In this document: positions 1 through 10,895 of the stretch, one piece after another | Layout: every line of letters begins with the position of its first letter | How positions within the stretch are numbered: the stretch's first letter is position 1 | DNA from: Clarkia xantiana subsp. parviflora | Taxonomy: Eukaryota > Streptophyta > Magnoliopsida > Myrtales > Onagraceae | Length of the DNA stretch: 64,000 nucleotides | NCBI GenBank assembly: GCA_036873135.1 | Contig: JAPTYO010000009.1 | Coordinates: 42,424,756-42,488,755, forward strand | Reading direction: 5' to 3' | Program-made: the position numbers and the translations under genes | The notes under the pieces: model-generated | Seen by the model: only the letters and a program-made list of their open reading frames with translations | Told to the model about the DNA's origin: nothing | Database searches by the model: none

Positions 1-213
1 CATAACTCTGGACGCAGACCATTTTTAAACCCTAGGTTGCTACAATGCACCCTAGGAGATTTAGGATTCCGACTAGCCTTAATTAGTCGGTGGCGACTCT
101 ATTTTTATCATCTACCCGGGGAATCTCATTTGCCCGGATTTTTATACGAAATGAGTTATTTCCAAATGAAACCGTAAAACCGAGCCGGGCCGGATCATTT
201 TCGACGTCCGACA
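1..213. repeat. Unassigned repeat remnant left of the copia fragment
   Basis: No coding potential is visible. The stretch holds ggtggcgactct near 90, which resembles the primer-site region of other plant Ty3/gypsy elements, and a ctggacgcag motif at its start that recurs in the 3' region of element B near 11970 and 12027. It is probably debris of another LTR retrotransposon, but the family cannot be named. Confidence 0.3.
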
Positions 214-1125
214 GGACTAGAAGTTGCAAGATCAGATAGAGGTCTTGTAATCAACCAAAGGAAGTATGCAATTGAGCTTATTGAAGATGCTGGCCTAGGG
301 GTTGCAAGGCCTGCTGAAACCCCTATGGAATTCAATGTCAAGCTCACCACACATGAGTATGACAAAGCAACTAACTCAAACACTGATGATACACTCTTGG
401 AGGATGCGACTTCTTATAGGAGGATCATTGGCAAGTTGCTATATCTTACAATGACAAGGCCAGACATTAGCTTTTCAGTACAAAGACTTAGTCAATTGTT
501 GACAAACCAAAGAAGTCATAAGGGTCATCAGGTCAATTTGTCTCATCATTATGCAGTCATAAGAGTTATCAGATACATTAAAGGCACTCCAGGACAAGGA
601 TTGATCTGTCCTTCCAACAACAAACTCAATTTGAGCTTGTTTTGTGACTCTAATTGGGCTGCTTGCCCCTTTAGTAGGAAATCAGTCAGTGCTTATTGTG
701 TCAAGCTAGGTGAAGCCATGATAACTTGGAAAGTAAAGAAGCAAGACACCATTTCCTTATCAAGTGCTGAAGCAGAGTATAGATGTCTAAGAGTTGCAAT
801 TCAGGAGGCACTTTGGGTGGGGAGAATACTCAAGGAACTTGGCATACAAGTAAATCTTCCTATCCCAATACACACGGATAGCCAGGCAGCTGTGAAGATT
901 GCAAAGAATCCCATGTTCCATGAGCGCACCAAGCACATTGAGCTAGACTGCCACTTCACAAGACACCATATTCAACAAGGGATCATTGGTGTCCATTACT
1001 TTCCTTCAAAGGAACAACTTGCTGACTTGCTTACCAAGGCATTGGTAAAGAATCAGCACTTAGCTTTGCTAAAGCTATATGGAATCAAGGATGTCTTCCA
1101 AGAAAGAAAAGAAGAAGAAGAATAG
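214..1125 (+). pseudogene. Ty1/copia pol fragment: end of reverse transcriptase plus RNase H
   Basis: This is the C-terminal part of a copia polyprotein, open from the truncation point at 214 to a TAG at 1125; the first ATG in frame is at 325. The N-terminal residues match the copia RT tail (GLEVARS, then QRKYAIELI and RPAETPM), followed by LLYLTMTRPDISFSV. The RNase H domain has its acidic residues in CDSNW, SSAEAEY and HTDSQAA, and the usual KHIELDCHF and QLADLLTKAL near the end. Gag, protease, integrase and the RT catalytic core are absent, so it is a 5'-truncated, non-functional copy, although no stop interrupts what remains. A purine-rich stretch (1099-1133) just downstream fits a polypurine tract. 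Confidence 0.92.
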
Positions 1126-1412
1126 GATGGGAGAATATAGAGTATATAAGTTGATATGCTCACATTGCATCTTGTTACTTACACTTGCATTTACTTCCAT
1201 CATGTCATTAGATGGTTGTATAAGGCTATTATGTGGTGCATATATCATGAAGTACATGTTACATGGTATATGCACCTTGGTGCACCAAGTTAGGCACATA
1301 GGATAGTTAGTCCTAGTTGGTGATCCTTATCACCTAGTATATATAGTTTACCTCTTGCATTGTAATCCCTAATCATCAATAAACAAATGATTCAGCCTAC
1401 TAAAGTTTATAC
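1126..1412 (+). repeat. Partial 3' LTR of the copia fragment
   Basis: Noncoding sequence directly downstream of the copia RNase H and a purine tract. It carries tatatatag at 1338-1346 and a polyadenylation-type aataaa at 1378-1383, in the order expected for U3-R-U5. The end is lost where sequence of the gypsy element A LTR begins, so LTR ends and length cannot be fixed. Confidence 0.6.
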
Positions 1413-1962
1413 TCGATAAAACTGGCAAGCAAGAGTATGAGTATCTAAAAAGTGTTCATGATCTGAGGTAACTTCTGCCTTTTTATAGGAGAGGAGTTAC
1501 CCCAGTTACCTGATGAACCGCTGGGGCAGTTAGCCCACGATCCCGCTTATCTCGGCCACGATCCCGCTTATCTCGGCCACGATCCCGCTTATCTCGGCCA
1601 CATTCCGCTTATCTCGGCCACTACTCTGATAGTGGATGGGTTTCTCAGACTCAACCTCTGATAACAAGTCCCGACCAGTATCGAGGACTCCAGAGTTATC
1701 TCATTTGGTCATCGCTCGGGGCCCCTCGTCATCGTGACAGGGCCAACATTCTCAGGGATTCAACATCGGGGCCTACTTAAAGGCATCTCATCGGAACGTC
1801 CAGCTCGCATATCGGGACCGACCTTGTCGGGACCCTTCACCATCGGGACTCCTCTTGTCGGGACCCTTCGCATTGGTCTTCTTGACCTCTTTTAGGGCCC
1901 AGTGGGCCTATTCACCGTTTACTCGTCGTTAAAGGGCCTAACGGTATTAGCGAAACCCATCA
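1413..1962 (-). repeat. Element A 3' LTR, outer end truncated
   Basis: Aligns by eye with 22666-23222 at roughly 3% difference. It lacks the first about 125 bp (plus-strand sense) including the tgttggatcac terminus, and its inner end is aacccatca. It contains about four copies of a 20-21 bp unit (cacgatcccgcttatctcgg) at 1538-1620. The adjoining sequence 1963-1977 reads CTTGGGGGCAAA on the minus strand, which is the polypurine tract used for plus-strand priming. Confidence 0.85.
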
Positions 1963-2194
1963 TTTGCCCCCAAGACATGAGGGACTTACAGTTTGTCGTG
2001 TCTTTAAACTCCCGACCTCCCGATATCAGTATTAGAGGCTTTTCCCTTGACAAAATTCATTGACACGGATCTTCTCGTCCACGATTGCTCGATACCTCGA
2101 GGATAGTCACCAAATCCGAGAAGACTCCTCGGTTACTCGGCCATTAAAGGCAGCGGGTGACGAAGCGACGGTTTTGGCACCCGTGCCAGATTTT

Positions 2195-2340
2195 TCTGAA
2201 AAAGCACTTTTCATGCCGTTTCATCATTAACGTCTCTTTCCATTATGCCCCCTTTTATCTCAACGGCTCGGATTGAAACGTTTCGCCTTCAACGGTCCAG
2301 ATTAGAATGCCCTTTCGACTATCCCTTCTCCTATAAAACC
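2195..2340 (+). promoter_or_regulatory. Internal antisense promoter of the element A aORF
   Basis: The TATA box ctataaaacc lies at 2331-2340. Two AACGG motifs (near 2258 and 2290) and a decayed version of the ctgaaaag/cttttcag palindrome (about 2195) lie upstream. The same arrangement occurs at the same place in C, D, E and F. Promoter activity is inferred from position and conservation. Confidence 0.55.
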
Positions 2341-2469
2341 CTAAATTTTGGGCAATGTTCTTCTTTACCGTTTCTGCGATTTCAAAAGGCTCAAGTTCTT
2401 CTTCGGCTTCCTGTTTTCCGATCAGCCATCAGGCGACCGTTAAGATCATCCCTTTCGCTTCGATTCATC

Positions 2470-5257
2470 ATATCTGGTAAGACTTCCTTCTCTGATATTA
2501 GTGTAGCCTTTCCTTTGTTTTTGATCAGTTTGCTTGTATTTTTCCGAAAACCCACCACGCCTTTTCCTGCCATGGCTAATTTTCAGACAGCGGATCCAGT
2601 TCTGAGGGGAGAAAACCCTTCAACTTCGATTACGCTCCCAATGAAATCTCGGTGACTGCCTATGAGGCAGCTCTCCGAGAAGGATGCATTACCTCGACCT
2701 GGGAGCCTCGCCTTCCTTATTCTCGCTACCGTGCCTCGGGCTACCCTGTGGTCACTCGTCCCGAGGCAGGGGAGGTATTTGTCTCCACCGGACAGATATC
2801 GGCAGGGATCCGATTCCCCTTTTGCGGGAATTTGGTTGAGATGTGCGCCCATTACAAGACGCATCCGACTACCTTCTCCCCACACGCCATCCGCGTGTGG
2901 AATGCTTTTCAAGTTCTCTGCTTCGGACAGAAGTGGGTTTACAGCCTCCAACTCTTCCGGACTTTCTACAGAATGAAGTGCAACGAGGCTGGGGTTTGCG
3001 CCTTCTATCCTCGGATGCCAAAATAGAATAAGCAGCAGCTCGCACGGTGCAGTTGGACCAGCGACACCTGGAAGGTTGTCAAGGGTCGGGGGCTCCTTAT
3101 CGACACGGGGTCTGATGGGAGGTTGAAGCGGACTCTCCTCCCGCTTATCATACCTATTCTGATGAAGACTTCCAAATCCTTCACTGCATCCAGCTTTACC
3201 GTTGCGGGGAATCTTACACTCCCCTCGACGCTAACTCCCTCTAGGAGCAGGACCTGGTGGAGGCCGGGATCCGCCTCCTCGATACGATCTCCGGGGGTCA
3301 ACTCCACGACGGCCCCTCCAATATGGTTCCTTGGGTAATATTTCTGATCATGTCTCTGTTTTCCATTGTTTGCAGCTAAGAAGGTATCACTGCTGACCAA
3401 TCTCCTCCTTAAGCAGGGAGAGACCGACGCTGTCCAGCGCCCCGCGCGGAAGAGGAAGTCGGCAAAGAAGGCCACCACTTCGTCGGGATCTCCCTCCGCG
3501 GAGAGGACTAAGCTGACCCGAGTAGAGGAGATGGACAGGCTCTTCAATGTCTAGAATGTTGAAGAAGGTAAACAGCTCCGCCTAGCTATTAAATCGTACA
3601 GGAAGCAAGTTCCTAAGGAGTTAATCCCCTCCAGCAAGGAGGCTAGAATCAAAGAGATTAAACGCATTCTCCGAGGGGAAACTCCCCGCATCCTCAAGGC
3701 GGGTTACTACAACTACCACGGGACAGACCAATACCTCTCTCGGCGCGTCATCTGGTGTAAGGACCTTAACCAACTTCCTGACTATCTTTCTGAAGCATCT
3801 TATCCTCCAGGTGCGGGTTACTCGGGAACTCAGTCGGGGGCTGGAGTTTCAGCAGGGGCACCACTTTCCGGTGCTCCAGTTGGAGAGGGTCTCCCTCAAC
3901 TTCCTGCCCCGATGGGATCGGAGCTGGAGAAACCCCGACAGGCGATCAGTTTCGTCGGGTGGAAGATCTGGACTCCTCTGAGGAGACACACGAAGGCGTT
4001 GCCTTGATTCATCGTCGGGGAACAAGGCAGTCCCCACTGAAACCAACCTCCAGGGGGCTGCTCCCCTCGTCTCCTTCGCAGCAGCATTCGCCCATCCACA
4101 GCTTGACTCCCTCCGGGTCCTAGGGCGACTCGGAGATGCACACCTCCACGACTCCAGTCGGTCCTCTTCCTCTCCCCTTGGACGGGAGCTTCTACAAGGT
4201 CTACGACCCCTACCAGAAGGCGGCTCCCTGGACCCCGATCCAGACGCTGCAAGGAGTACAGCTCCGACAGGGTGATACATACCCGGAGCTGGGTCTTCAT
4301 TTGGTGGCGGGCTCGGTTCTCCCATCTCTGAGGCTTCCGCTCTCCATGGATCGGGAGGACGTCCGCACGGATATCCGTGGAATGGCTATCCGTCGGGTGG
4401 AGGTAAAGTTCCTATTTTCTCTCTTTAATCGATAAGGCAATATACTCATGTGCTAACCTTTTCCTCTTTTCTTCGCAGGAGATGGCGGACATAAACCGCT
4501 GCTTCGGGTACATTCTGGCCTTCGAGGAGGCGTTGGAGCAGAGCGGGCCAAGGGGGCTCCCGCGGTTGTAGCCAAGCTCGAGGAGGATCTTGCCGCCTCC
4601 GAGTCTTCGAGGGGGAAATTGGCTAAGGAGCAGGCCATCCTTAATCGAAAGACTCGGGACCTCCAAAAGCGGGTTCAGGACTTCGAGGGGCTGCTGAAGC
4701 GGGAGCAGCAGGAGCGGAAAAATGATGGGGAGGCTCGGGACAGACTCGTCCTCGAGAAGAAGGCTCTGGAAGATCCCAAGGCGAGACTGGAGCGGGAACT
4801 TGCTGAGGTCCCTGCCAAACTGGCCGAGGCTGAAACCAAGGGTGAAACCAAGGGTGAAACCAAGGGTCGGGAAGATTATCGGGGTTCCGAGGACTTCCAA
4901 GCTGACGCGGTGAAATTATGCACCGCGGAGGTGGAGAACACCATCTTCAATGTGGTCGAGGAGCTCCATTTGGAATATGGCGGCGCCAATAACTTTGACA
5001 AGTCTGCGACTCTCGCCCCCTTTGCGAAGAGGTATTTCGACCTATCGGAGGAGAGTGATGAGGGCAATACCCCCGCGGGTGTTGAAGACGTGGCGGAGCT
5101 TCCAAGTGCCGATCTCCCGACAGTTGATCCCCCGATAATCGACCTTCCAGCAGCTGAACCTTCATCGACTGACCTCCAAGGTTCCGATCCTGTGGAGCCT
5201 TCTGCCACAGATCTCGTGGATCCCGCTTCCGCCAATGTTGACGAGGACCAAGCTTAA
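2470..5257 (+). pseudogene. Element A antisense ORF (PF04195-type protein), spliced and decayed
   Basis: This is the plus-strand ORF carried antisense to gag-pol. Exon 1 corresponds to 2470-2476, but the start codon found in other copies (ATGTCTG) is ATATCTG here. Intron 1 is 2477-2586 (GTAAGA...TTTCAG). Exon 2 from 2587 encodes the PF04195-like domain (REGCIT, GIRFPFCGNL, CAFYPRMP); it has a TAG at 3024-3026 and lacks about 80 bp near 3117. A short intron 2 candidate precedes the AAGGTATC at about 3381. Exon 3 runs to 4402 and has a TAG at 3552-3554. Intron 3 is 4403-4478. Exon 4 (4479-5257) is a charged coiled coil with a frameshift near 4540. The function of the family is unknown; PF04195 is named only as putative gypsy-type transposon. 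This copy cannot give a full product. Confidence 0.75.
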
Positions 5258-5339
5258 TGCTCTATCTTTATAGTCCTTGTAATTTTCTCCTTTATCGTGA
5301 ACCTCGCAGATCTTTATAATATCATATCTTTTTTGGTTT

Positions 5340-5870
5340 CGATTATCACTGCACCACTCAAGGTGATTGCGTCACTTAAGACATTTTGCCCACACTGCTT
5401 AAGGTGACTTAATATCGTGCACCACTTAAGGTGACTTAACAACTTGCACCACTTAAGGCGACTTAGCATCGCGCACCACTTAAGGCAACTTAGCAACTTG
5501 CACCACTTAAGGCGACTTAGTATCGCGCACCACTTAAGGAGACTTAACAACACTTAGAATAAATCTAAGAACAATCTGATCGGAAGCAACCTCTTTATTC
5601 ATTGATGGCTTAAAATCTGCTTACATTGAATCAAACGATAGATAACTTGCACCACTTAAGGCGACTTAATAATATCGTGCACCACTTAAGGCGACTTAAT
5701 AACATCGTGCACCACTTAAGGCGACTTAATAACATTGTGCACCACTGAAGACGACTTAATAACATCGTGCACCACTTAAGGCAACTTAATAACATCGTGC
5801 ACCACTGAAGGCGACTTAATATCAACTTGCACCACTAAAGGCGACTTAACATTAAACATGACATTTCTTC
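5340..5870. repeat. CTTAAG-core tandem array of element A
   Basis: Degenerate direct repeats of about 29-30 bp built on accacttaaggcgactta, in two blocks (about 5345-5545 and 5640-5850) separated by unique sequence. They lie between the aORF stop and the pol end, so they fall in the 3' untranslated part of both convergent transcripts. Open frames on the minus strand here (a repeated LSRLKWC-type peptide) are by-products of the repeat. Confidence 0.9.
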
Positions 5871-5927
5871 AAGTGTTCACCACTGAAAGAATTCTTTAAT
5901 ACTCTGCCATCGAGGTCTTCCAACTTG

Positions 5928-5932
5928 TACAC
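5928..5932. repeat. Target-site duplication of element B, left copy (tacac)
   Basis: The tacac here matches tacac at 17035-17039. Joining the two sides restores the integrase tail of element A (cttgtacac, then atttggagctggcatcc, as in the intact copy E near 53220). Confidence 0.95.
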
Positions 5933-6811
5933 TGATGGATAAATGTCCAATTCGGGTTCGTATTTACGCTTCGGACCTCGCAAACACGTCAAAAATTACA
6001 TCTCGTCTCGAAAAACGTCTCCCAAGGGTCAAAACGGTCTGGAAACGCATTTACGCGTGACCGGACCGGACATCCGGATTGCGGTGCAATCCGGACCTCC
6101 GGGTTGCCGCAACCCGGATGTCCGGGTTGCAGCAACCCGGATGTCTGGGTTGCAGCAACCCGGACGTCCGGGTTGCAAGCAATCCGGACGTCCGGATTGC
6201 TTGCAATCCGGACATCCGGATTGCAGCAATCCGGACCTCCGGATTGCTTGCAATCCGGAGGTCCGGATCGCACGGCAACTCGGACCTCGTCGAATCGCCC
6301 AATTTCGGCGAGGTCCGAGTTCCGCCACGGGTATTGCGCGATTGTCAAATCCGCGATTACCGTGTCCGCGATCGCCGTTACGTATAGAGAAGTCAAGATC
6401 ATGCATTACCAATGGGGATGACGGTTCCCGTTTATCTTCTTGAACCGTCGTCGAACCGCTCTAAAACCGGGTCCGGTCTCAAGGAAGCCTATAAATAGGA
6501 GACCTTGGTCACCCATTTTCACTCACTCTCTCATTTGCCCAACTTTGGTATTTTGAGCTCTGACTTCTCTCTAGAACTTTCTCTCTCTAGAAAATTACCC
6601 TTTTGCCACTATAGTAACTTAAGCATCGGAGAGGGCTCCGCTAGCACCACCCCCCCTCTCCGTGCTAGCATTGGTCCCTTGCGCAGGATCCGACGCTCGA
6701 GACACAGAGTCACCGGGTCACAGCCTTGCCGGTCACAACCTCCGACAGAAGGGTTCTAACCCGCACAACCTCAGACGCGTTCTAGCGACCCGAGTCGTCC
6801 CGGACGCAACA
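5933..6811 (+). repeat. Element B 5' LTR (879 bp)
   Basis: Runs from tgatggataaatg to cggacgcaaca. It contains a block of near-perfect palindromic units of the ccggattgc/gcaatccgg type at about 6066-6270, longer than in the 3' LTR. A TATA box tataaata lies at 6490-6497, and a ctctct-rich leader follows near 6520-6600, probably the start of the transcript. Confidence 0.95.
6490..6497 (+). promoter_or_regulatory. TATA box of the element B LTR promoter
   Basis: tataaata in a GC-richer context, repeated at the same place in the 3' LTR (16712-16719). It should drive the genomic/pol transcript; start site inferred about 30 bp downstream. Confidence 0.65.
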
Positions 6812-6830
6812 TTGGCGCCGTCTACGTGAT
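6812..6830 (+). other. Element B primer binding site (Asp-tRNA type)
   Basis: ttggcgccgtctacgtgat follows the LTR end directly. TGGCGCCG is complementary to the 3' end of plant tRNA-Asp (CGGCGCCA); the match fades after about 9 bases. Confidence 0.8.
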
Positions 6831-6860
6831 TCGAACAAAAAGCTCCCATACCGCAAAATC

Positions 6861-9800
6861 ATGACGAGTGATCACAACGCTCTCACTGAGGCCAATCCGT
6901 CAAAAGTCAGGAAGAGCTTCAGACGTCTTAAGAGATCCACAACGTCAAACGTGCCAGCAAGCAGTGTGCCTTCCGCACAGCACGGTCCGAAATTTCCAGG
7001 CATCCACGTGATACACGGAGGCTTCGGGGCAGGAGGTGAAACATCATACGGAAGAGAAATATATGCATCTCTAATGATCCATGAACCTGCGGGCAGTCAA
7101 CAAGGAAATGTCATCCTAGAAGACGCCATCGGCTTTTCTGCGGAAGACAAGTCGCACATAACATTTCCACATAATGATGCCTTGGTCATAACCATGACAA
7201 TTGACGGCATGGACATCAAGCGTATCTTGGTGGATGGAGGAAGTTCACCCAATGTCATCACAAAGGATATCATCTTAGCCTTGGGGAGAAAGAAAGATGT
7301 CAACAAAATGAATTCACCCTTAGTAGGATTCATGGAAGATGCAAGCTACCCACTGGGATCAATAACACTTCCAGTCATACTGGGAGAAGGCAGTTCTCGC
7401 CTCCAAGTCACAATACCATTTATGGTAGTACAAAAGCTTGACGCATACAACGGCATCTTAGGATACGCAACCATGAATGCGTGGGGAATGGTGCCATCAA
7501 CGGCACACCAGAAGATCAAATTCCCAACTACAGCCGGAATCGGTGAAATCAAAGGGGATCAATTGTTGTCAAGAAACTGTTACAACATGGCAATCCAAAA
7601 CAACATCAAGCCAGATGACAAGCCCATCATCGATGATGATCCAAGAGAAGGACGCGCCCGTCCTGCCCCAGTAGAAGAGTTAAAACAAGTAAAGATCGAA
7701 GAGCCAGACAGGATGGTTCAAATCGGGGCATCCTTGTCAGAAGACGAAGTGATAGAAATCACAGCACTTCTCAACGAATACAAAGAGCTATTCGCTTGGT
7801 CACCAAGCGATATGCCCGGGATAAGCGCAGATGTCATCTCCCATAAGCTCAATATCAAGCCAGGAACTAGAGCAATAGCCCAGAAACTCCGTCCCCTCGG
7901 GGGCAACAAGAAACTGGCAATCAGAGAGGAGGTGGGAAAACTGCTCGACGCAGGTTTCATCGAAGAATCAAGGTACCAAACATGGGTAGCAAACCCGGTA
8001 TTGGTTCCTAAGTCAAACGGCAAGTTGAGAATGTGCATCGATTACAGAGATCTCAACAATGCATGCCCCAAGGATTCATATCCTCTTCCAAGAATCGACC
8101 AGCTAGTCGATGCCACCGCCGGCCATGAATTAATGTCTGTAATGGACGCATACTCAGGATACAATCAGATCCAGATGTTCAAAGATGATGCACCGCATAC
8201 TGCATTCTACGCAGATAGCGAAATCTACAACTACACGGTGATGCCGTTCGGCCTAATCAATGCAGGAGCAACATACCAGCGAATGGTCAATACCATCTTT
8301 GGCGATCTGATCGGAACCAAAATGGAGGCATACGTGGACGACATGGTCGTAAAATCAACCAAAAGACGCAACCACGTCGACGACTTGCGAGCAATCTTCA
8401 AGAGGATGCGCGAATATCAGGTCCGCCTAAATCCAACAAAATGCGCTTTCGGCGTACAATCAGGAAAGATCCTCGGGTTCATGGTAAGCCAGAGGGGAAT
8501 AGAAGCTAATCCAGAGAAAGTAAAGGCAATTGAGGAGATGGTTTCCCCAAGGAGACATAAGGAAGTCCAACAACTAAATGGTCGCCTGGCTGCCTTAAAC
8601 CGATTCCTTGCCAGGATAGGCGATAAGGCACTTCCTTTCTTTCAAGTCTTACGGGCAAACAAGAAGTTTGAGTGGACACCAGCGTGTGAAGAGGCCTTCC
8701 AGCAATTAAAACAACACTTGCGCACGTTGCCAGCATTGGCAAAACCAACACCAGGAGAGCCCCTCTTCCTGTACATCTCCGTAAGCAACACGGCTGTCAG
8801 CTCAGTCCTTGTCAAACAGAAAGGAACTACCCAGCTCCCAGTCTACTACGTGAGCAAGATACTTGCAAAGTACGAGATAAACTACATGCCAATTGAAAAA
8901 TATCTGTACGCGCTTATAATAGCAGCAAGAAAGTTGAGGCCATATTTCCACGCGCATGAAGTAACAGTCTTAACAGACCAACCCCTGAAGCACATCCTGT
9001 CAAAGCCAAACATGTCAGGAAAGCTAACAAAGTGGTCAGTAGAGCTAAGTGAATTCCGCATTCACTTTGCCCCTCGTACGGCGATCAAGGGGCAAGCATT
9101 GGCAGATTTCATTGCAGAATTCACCGGGATAACACCCGACACAGACCCCCAAGCTGGACCACAGCAAATTGAAGAACATCCCGAAGTATGGCAAATGTAT
9201 ACTGACGGATCTTCAAACGTAGGAGGATCAGGTGCTGGATTCCTCCTAATACCGCCCGATGGATCTAATCCGTTGAAGTACGCTCTAAACCTAACATTTA
9301 GAGCAACAAACAACGAGGCGGAATACGAAGCATTGATAACTGGTTTAAGAATTGCAAAAGGTGTCGGAGTCAAACATCTACGAGTAAAGTGCGATTCACA
9401 GTTAGTCGTCAACCAAGTCAAAGGCGAATACGCGGCAAAGTCAGAAAATATGCAAAAGTATTTGGGGCAAGCAAAAGACCTCATCACAAGCTTTGATACC
9501 TTCGACATCAATGCAGTACCTAGAGAAGAAAATCAAGAAGCGGACGCCTTGAGCAAATTCGCACAAGGCAATGAACAAGGCAAAGAAACACATTTCGTGG
9601 AAAACAGAATCTTGTCAGTAATTGACAAATTCGAAGTCTTGTGCATTGATCCAGAACCAGATTGGAGAACTCCAATATTGGCATTCCTCAAAGACCACAA
9701 GCTTCCCGAAGACAAGGTTCAAGCCCAAAAAGTCCAGAGACAAGCTGTCAATTATGCATTGATAGATGATGAGCTTTACAAGAAAGGATTTTCAAACCCC

Positions 9801-10895
9801 TACCTAAGGTGCATCACCTTCCTGGAAGGCCAAAAAGTATTGGAAGACTTGCATAAGGGCCAAGCAGCCTGCCATGAAGGGGCGAGATCTCTAATACGCA
9901 AAACTCTAAGCTTGGGGTACTATTGGCCAACCATGAAGAACCAAGCTACACACTTGGTCACAGAATGCGAATCATGTCAACTTTATTCAAGAAGCATCAC
10001 GGCACCAGCCGCCGAGCTAAGTCCAATTGCAAGCTCCTGGCCATTCGCACAATGGGGGATTGATCTGGTAGGCCCACTTCCAAAGTCAAAAGGCCAAACC
10101 AAGTATATTGTCGTCGCAATCGATTACTTTTCAAAGTGGATTGAAGCAAAGGCATTGGCACAAACAACTGACGCGCAAATAATGGATTTCATCCGAAATC
10201 ACATCATTGCGCGATACGGAGTTCCAAAGGTCCTAATCAGCGACAACGGACCACAGTTCAAGAGCTCAAGACTCCAAACATTTTGTGAAAGACTCAACAT
10301 TAACCACCGTTTCGCCTCAGTCCGCCATGCGCAAACCAACGGACAAGTCGAAGCCGCCAATAAGACCGTCCTAGATGGTCTCAAGAAAAGAGTGCACGCA
10401 CTAAAAGGGGGATGGGCAGAAGAACTTAGCACTGTTCTATGGGCGCTTCGAACAACTCCAAAGGAGTCAACTGGGGAAACACCTTTCAGCTTGGTGTACG
10501 GAACAGAAGCTGTCGCTCCCATCGAAATTGCTGTCTCGTCCTACCGCACAACTCATTTCAATGCTCAAGCCAATGAAGTAGACATGCGTCTAGACTTAGA
10601 CTTGGCCGAAGAAAAAAGGCGGAACTCCGAACACAATCAAGCACGTATGCGTTTGATAACCGCAAGGTATTACAACAGGAAGGTGAAAGAAAGACAATTC
10701 CACGTCGGAGAAATGGTGTGGAGAAGGAATGAATTCTCACATCTCGACCAAATCAACAAGATGTCTCCAAAATGGGAAGGCCCTTATAAGGTCATATCCA
10801 TCCCATATATCAACGCGTACCGCCTTGAAGATGCAGAGGGAAATATCTCTACAAATACGTTCAGTGGGGGACACTTGAAAAAATTCCACGGATAA
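6861..10895 (+). CDS. pol: Element B polyprotein: protease, RT, two RNase H, integrase (no gag)
   Basis: Open for 1344 codons from the ATG 49 bp after the primer site to TAA. About 45 basic residues lead directly into HVIHGGFGAGG, the start of the protease region, so capsid and zinc knuckle are absent. The protease has LVDGGSS at about residue 124. RT shows FGLINAG and catalytic YVDD (about 491-494). A Ty3-type RNase H follows (LTDQPLKHIL), then the second, archaeal-like RNase H from about residue 778 (YTDGSS, NNEAEYEAL, CDSQLVVNQ), a Tat hallmark. Integrase has an HHCC finger (LHKG, CHEG, CESC), catalytic Asp residues in WGIDLVGP and ISDNGP, and Glu in NGQVEAANK. All catalytic residues appear intact. 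It would copy and integrate element RNA, but particle assembly needs gag from elsewhere. Confidence 0.95.
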   Translation: MTSDHNALTEANPSKVRKSFRRLKRSTTSNVPASSVPSAQHGPKFPGIHVIHGGFGAGGETSYGREIYASLMIHEPAGSQQGNVILEDAIGFSAEDKSHITFPHNDALVITMTIDGMDIKRILVDGGSSPNVITKDIILALGRKKDVNKMNSPLVGFMEDASYPLGSITLPVILGEGSSRLQVTIPFMVVQKLDAYNGILGYATMNAWGMVPSTAHQKIKFPTTAGIGEIKGDQLLSRNCYNMAIQNNIKPDDKPIIDDDPREGRARPAPVEELKQVKIEEPDRMVQIGASLSEDEVIEITALLNEYKELFAWSPSDMPGISADVISHKLNIKPGTRAIAQKLRPLGGNKKLAIREEVGKLLDAGFIEESRYQTWVANPVLVPKSNGKLRMCIDYRDLNNACPKDSYPLPRIDQLVDATAGHELMSVMDAYSGYNQIQMFKDDAPHTAFYADSEIYNYTVMPFGLINAGATYQRMVNTIFGDLIGTKMEAYVDDMVVKSTKRRNHVDDLRAIFKRMREYQVRLNPTKCAFGVQSGKILGFMVSQRGIEANPEKVKAIEEMVSPRRHKEVQQLNGRLAALNRFLARIGDKALPFFQVLRANKKFEWTPACEEAFQQLKQHLRTLPALAKPTPGEPLFLYISVSNTAVSSVLVKQKGTTQLPVYYVSKILAKYEINYMPIEKYLYALIIAARKLRPYFHAHEVTVLTDQPLKHILSKPNMSGKLTKWSVELSEFRIHFAPRTAIKGQALADFIAEFTGITPDTDPQAGPQQIEEHPEVWQMYTDGSSNVGGSGAGFLLIPPDGSNPLKYALNLTFRATNNEAEYEALITGLRIAKGVGVKHLRVKCDSQLVVNQVKGEYAAKSENMQKYLGQAKDLITSFDTFDINAVPREENQEADALSKFAQGNEQGKETHFVENRILSVIDKFEVLCIDPEPDWRTPILAFLKDHKLPEDKVQAQKVQRQAVNYALIDDELYKKGFSNPYLRCITFLEGQKVLEDLHKGQAACHEGARSLIRKTLSLGYYWPTMKNQATHLVTECESCQLYSRSITAPAAELSPIASSWPFAQWGIDLVGPLPKSKGQTKYIVVAIDYFSKWIEAKALAQTTDAQIMDFIRNHIIARYGVPKVLISDNGPQFKSSRLQTFCERLNINHRFASVRHAQTNGQVEAANKTVLDGLKKRVHALKGGWAEELSTVLWALRTTPKESTGETPFSLVYGTEAVAPIEIAVSSYRTTHFNAQANEVDMRLDLDLAEEKRRNSEHNQARMRLITARYYNRKVKERQFHVGEMVWRRNEFSHLDQINKMSPKWEGPYKVISIPYINAYRLEDAEGNISTNTFSGGHLKKFHG

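Noticed and set aside
5314..5825. Minus-strand open frames with a repeated LSRLKWC-type peptide
   Set aside because: Translation of the CTTAAG tandem array; no start context, domain or conservation between copies.
5943..6443. Several overlapping open frames on both strands in the element B LTR
   Set aside because: Generated by the palindromic ccggattgc block in the LTR; the same sequence is shortened by about 94 bp in the other LTR without regard to frame.
6861..10895. Endogenous pararetrovirus or other viral origin of the RT sequences
   Set aside because: LTRs, polypurine tract, target-site duplications, integrase and dual RNase H mark Ty3/gypsy Tat retrotransposons; no movement protein or envelope is present.
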